From CAXOVX01 sp964213345 (GTDB taxonomy: Bacteria; Pseudomonadota; Alphaproteobacteria; Rickettsiales; Midichloriaceae), in the NCBI GenBank assembly GCA_964213345.1, contig CAXOVX010000046.1, positions 1 to 40,897 of the forward strand: a stretch of DNA of 40,897 nt. Reading direction: 5' to 3'. Made by a program: the position numbers and the translations under genes. Shown piece after piece: positions 39,145 to 40,897 of the stretch; position 1 is the first letter of the stretch, and the number at the start of each line of letters is the position of its first letter. Under the pieces are notes generated by a model, which saw only the letters and a program-made list of their open reading frames with translations, was not told the origin of the DNA and did no database searches.

Positions 39145-40080
39145 GTGGAATCTAAAGTGTTAATAATTGGCTCCGGTCCAGCAGGTTATACTGCTGCTAT
39201 CTACGCAGCACGCGCGTGTCTAGAGCCGATCTTAGTTTCTGGACACCAAAAAGGCGGCCAGTTGACAATTACCACAGATGTAGAAAATTATCCAGGCTTC
39301 GCAGAGATGATACAAGGACCGTGGTTAGTGGAGCAAATGGAAATACAAGCTAAGAATGTAGGTACAACAGTTGTAAACGATAGTATAGTACGTGTGGATT
39401 TTATGCATCGCCCCTTCAGGGCTTACGGAGAGGGTGGTCATACCTATACTGCAAAAAGTGTGATAATATGCACAGGATCCCAAGCAAGGTGGCTAAATCT
39501 TCCAAGTGAGGTAAAATACCGTGGATTTGGTGTCTCAGGGTGCGCAACTTGTGATGGGTTTTTTTATCGCGGGAAGAAGGTCATGGTAGTAGGTGGTGGG
39601 AATATGGCAGTTGAAGAAGCCTTATTCTTAACAAATCATGCTGCTGAAGTACTTCTTGTGCACAGAAAAGATCAGTTACGAGCAGAAAGAGTAATACAAA
39701 ATAGGTTGCTTGCTCACAATAAAATAAAGGTAATGTGGAATACAGTATTGGTGGAAGTATTAGGCTCGCAGAATCCTGTGTGTGTAACAGAAGCTGTGTT
39801 GCGCAACGTAAAGAGTGATGAATTGATAAAGGTACCGATTGATGGAATCTTTATAGCTATAGGCCATATTCCAAACACAGAAATTTTTAAAGACCAACTA
39901 AAATTGGACGCTGATGGATATATAACAACAAATCCTGGAAGTACAGCTACTAATATACCAGGGATATTTGTGGCGGGAGATGTGCAAGATAAAATATTTA
40001 AGCAAGCCATTACTGCTGCAGGTAGTGGTTGCATGGCTGCTTTAGAAGCAGAAAAATTCTGTATGCATCAAACTTTCTAG
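39145..40080 (+). CDS. trxB: Thioredoxin reductase
   Basis: FAD and NADPH enzyme that reduces thioredoxin, the likely electron source for the adjacent peroxiredoxin. From the GTG at 39145, preceded by TGAGG, it is 311 aa, the standard length; a TTG at 39088 would add 19 non-conserved residues. FAD loop GSGPAG (9-14), redox pair Cys133-Cys136 in GCATCDG, NADPH loop GGGNMA (150-155) and the second FAD motif GIFVAGDVQD are all intact. Confidence 0.95.
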   Translation: MESKVLIIGSGPAGYTAAIYAARACLEPILVSGHQKGGQLTITTDVENYPGFAEMIQGPWLVEQMEIQAKNVGTTVVNDSIVRVDFMHRPFRAYGEGGHTYTAKSVIICTGSQARWLNLPSEVKYRGFGVSGCATCDGFFYRGKKVMVVGGGNMAVEEALFLTNHAAEVLLVHRKDQLRAERVIQNRLLAHNKIKVMWNTVLVEVLGSQNPVCVTEAVLRNVKSDELIKVPIDGIFIAIGHIPNTEIFKDQLKLDADGYITTNPGSTATNIPGIFVAGDVQDKIFKQAITAAGSGCMAALEAEKFCMHQTF

Positions 40081-40149
40081 TATAAGATGTTTGGCCCCAG
40101 AGAATAGTGGTGTGTTACATGAAGACGCAAGTGCAGGAAGAAAAGGCTT

Positions 40150-40312
40150 GTTGGCCAAATATTATACACGGACGTACCAGAGCAACGAGGACAGGTAGAG
40201 GAATAGAATGATGTAAAGAAAGCCTGGCAAAAGTTTAATGCTAACCTTAAGACGATTGCAAAATGGAGGAGGAGTAAGGACCCTGGTGATTTGCCCATAG
40301 TTCTAAGATGGT
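40150..40312 (+). mobile_element. IS481 transposase N-terminal scrap
   Basis: Read across frameshifts: GQILHGRTRATRTGRGIE-like sequence, CKESLA, then KKFNANLKTIAKWRRSKD, matching the IS481 helix-turn-helix region. Stops are present. Confidence 0.6.
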
Positions 40313-40415
40313 AAAGTCTGCAGCTAATTACAATTGCACTTACGTTATACGCTATTATATAGCCAGTAAAGTATTATATTGGAGAAGGTGGATGATGGGG
40401 AGTTATTGAAGTGTA

Positions 40416-40547
40416 ATATCAATACTCCTTTTTTTAGCGCCCATGTTGTTATGCTGCGGGATTTAGGCTCAATCATGTAATATTGCTACACTCCCCCTCG
40501 CCCTCACCGTTGCACTCCTAGTGCTCATTAAAAATGGGACTTGATAT
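40416..40547 (+). repeat. Dispersed inverted-repeat element (MITE-like), copy 9
   Basis: A full copy of about 132 bp: ATATCAATACTCCTTTTTTT at the left, ATTAAAAATGGGACTTGATA at the right, and CTCACCGTTGCACTCCTAGT inside. It separates an IS481 scrap from an IS630 scrap. Confidence 0.78.
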
Positions 40548-40574
40548 AAAAGAACATAGGGCCAAAACCAAGGA

Positions 40575-40870
40575 TTTAGAGAAGATATGTTTGATAGGAC
40601 TTTAGTAAAAATGGCTCAATTTTGGGTGGTGTATCCATCCACTACAGTTTATAGGATGCTAAAAAAGCTGAATTTCACTTTTTAAAAAAGAGTTTTTGTT
40701 ACAAAGAGAGAGGAAGTAAGTTTATGGAAAAAATAAGGTTAAAAATGAATCTGGTATAGATGATAACGAATATTATTTTATGGATGGAGCCCGAGAGGGG
40801 CAAGGCAAGCATATAAAAAACGCCGTTTAAGTATTATAGCTGAGATAGAGGAGCCTGCAATTTGGAGGAT
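40575..40870 (+). mobile_element. IS630-family transposase remnant, N-terminal part
   Basis: FDRTLVKMAQFWVVYPSTVY then RMLKKLNFTF and a stop is the DNA-binding N-terminus of IS630. After frameshifts ESGIDDNEYYFMDGAREGQG recalls the region of the first catalytic Asp. It may continue past the window edge. Confidence 0.65.
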
Positions 40871-40897
40871 ACTGCAATAAATCAACATTTGAAACAT

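Overview
The window looks like a piece of a reductive, AT-rich alphaproteobacterial genome of the order Rickettsiales, probably a flagellum-bearing lineage such as the Midichloriaceae. The placement is inferred from four things: a 23S-5S rRNA unit with no 16S gene next to it; isolated housekeeping genes separated from their usual operon partners; type IV secretion coupling-protein sequences and an ankyrin-repeat protein; and a fliR-type flagellar export gene next to typical Rickettsiales-like core genes. No database search could be run, so genus is not assigned.

Layout. 1-689: the start of a cysteine-rich membrane or lipoprotein on the minus strand, running off the left edge (VirB6-like at best). 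990-1770: a decayed IS5-family element. 2007-5030: 23S and 5S rRNA. 5.0-8.3 kb: decayed insertion sequences (IS481, IS5) around an intact tRNA-Tyr. 8.5-9.7 kb: a shortened VirD4/TraD-like coupling protein. 9.7-12.6 kb: a broken coiled-coil gene, an IS5 copy and an IS982 copy. 12.6-14.5 kb: recF and a cold-shock protein. 15.0-18.3 kb: a dense, nested graveyard of IS630, IS982, IS200/IS605 and IS5 pieces. 18.5-23.5 kb: minus-strand core genes bamD, murC, gmk and argS. 23.7-26.6 kb: hslV and a large ankyrin protein with a His/Cys-bearing N-terminal region. 26.9-32.6 kb: nth (minus), lepA, ppa, fabD and fabG. 32.6-35.5 kb: more IS remnants and a Gly/Ala-rich hydrophobic protein whose leader region is duplicated. 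35.8-40.1 kb: fliR (minus), a membrane-anchored FkbM-like methyltransferase, rplQ, a 2-Cys peroxiredoxin and thioredoxin reductase. The right end carries IS481, short-repeat and IS630 remnants.

The coding content is ordinary core metabolism: arginyl-tRNA synthesis, GMP phosphorylation, peptidoglycan precursor ligation, outer-membrane assembly, fatty-acid initiation and elongation, translation, DNA repair and thiol redox. It is interspersed with at least five families of mostly dead transposons. A dispersed repeat of about 115-135 bp with terminal inverted repeats, probably a MITE, sits against the ends of recF, hslV, the ankyrin gene and argS. Upstream of argS it reads in frame into the gene, much as Rickettsia palindromic elements do.

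The most interesting candidates are the ankyrin protein with a possible clan-CD peptidase-like His/Cys pair, the Gly/Ala-rich zipper protein with a tandemly duplicated leader, the repeat family, and scattered remains of a coupling-protein gene in which the one long copy has lost the Walker A lysine.
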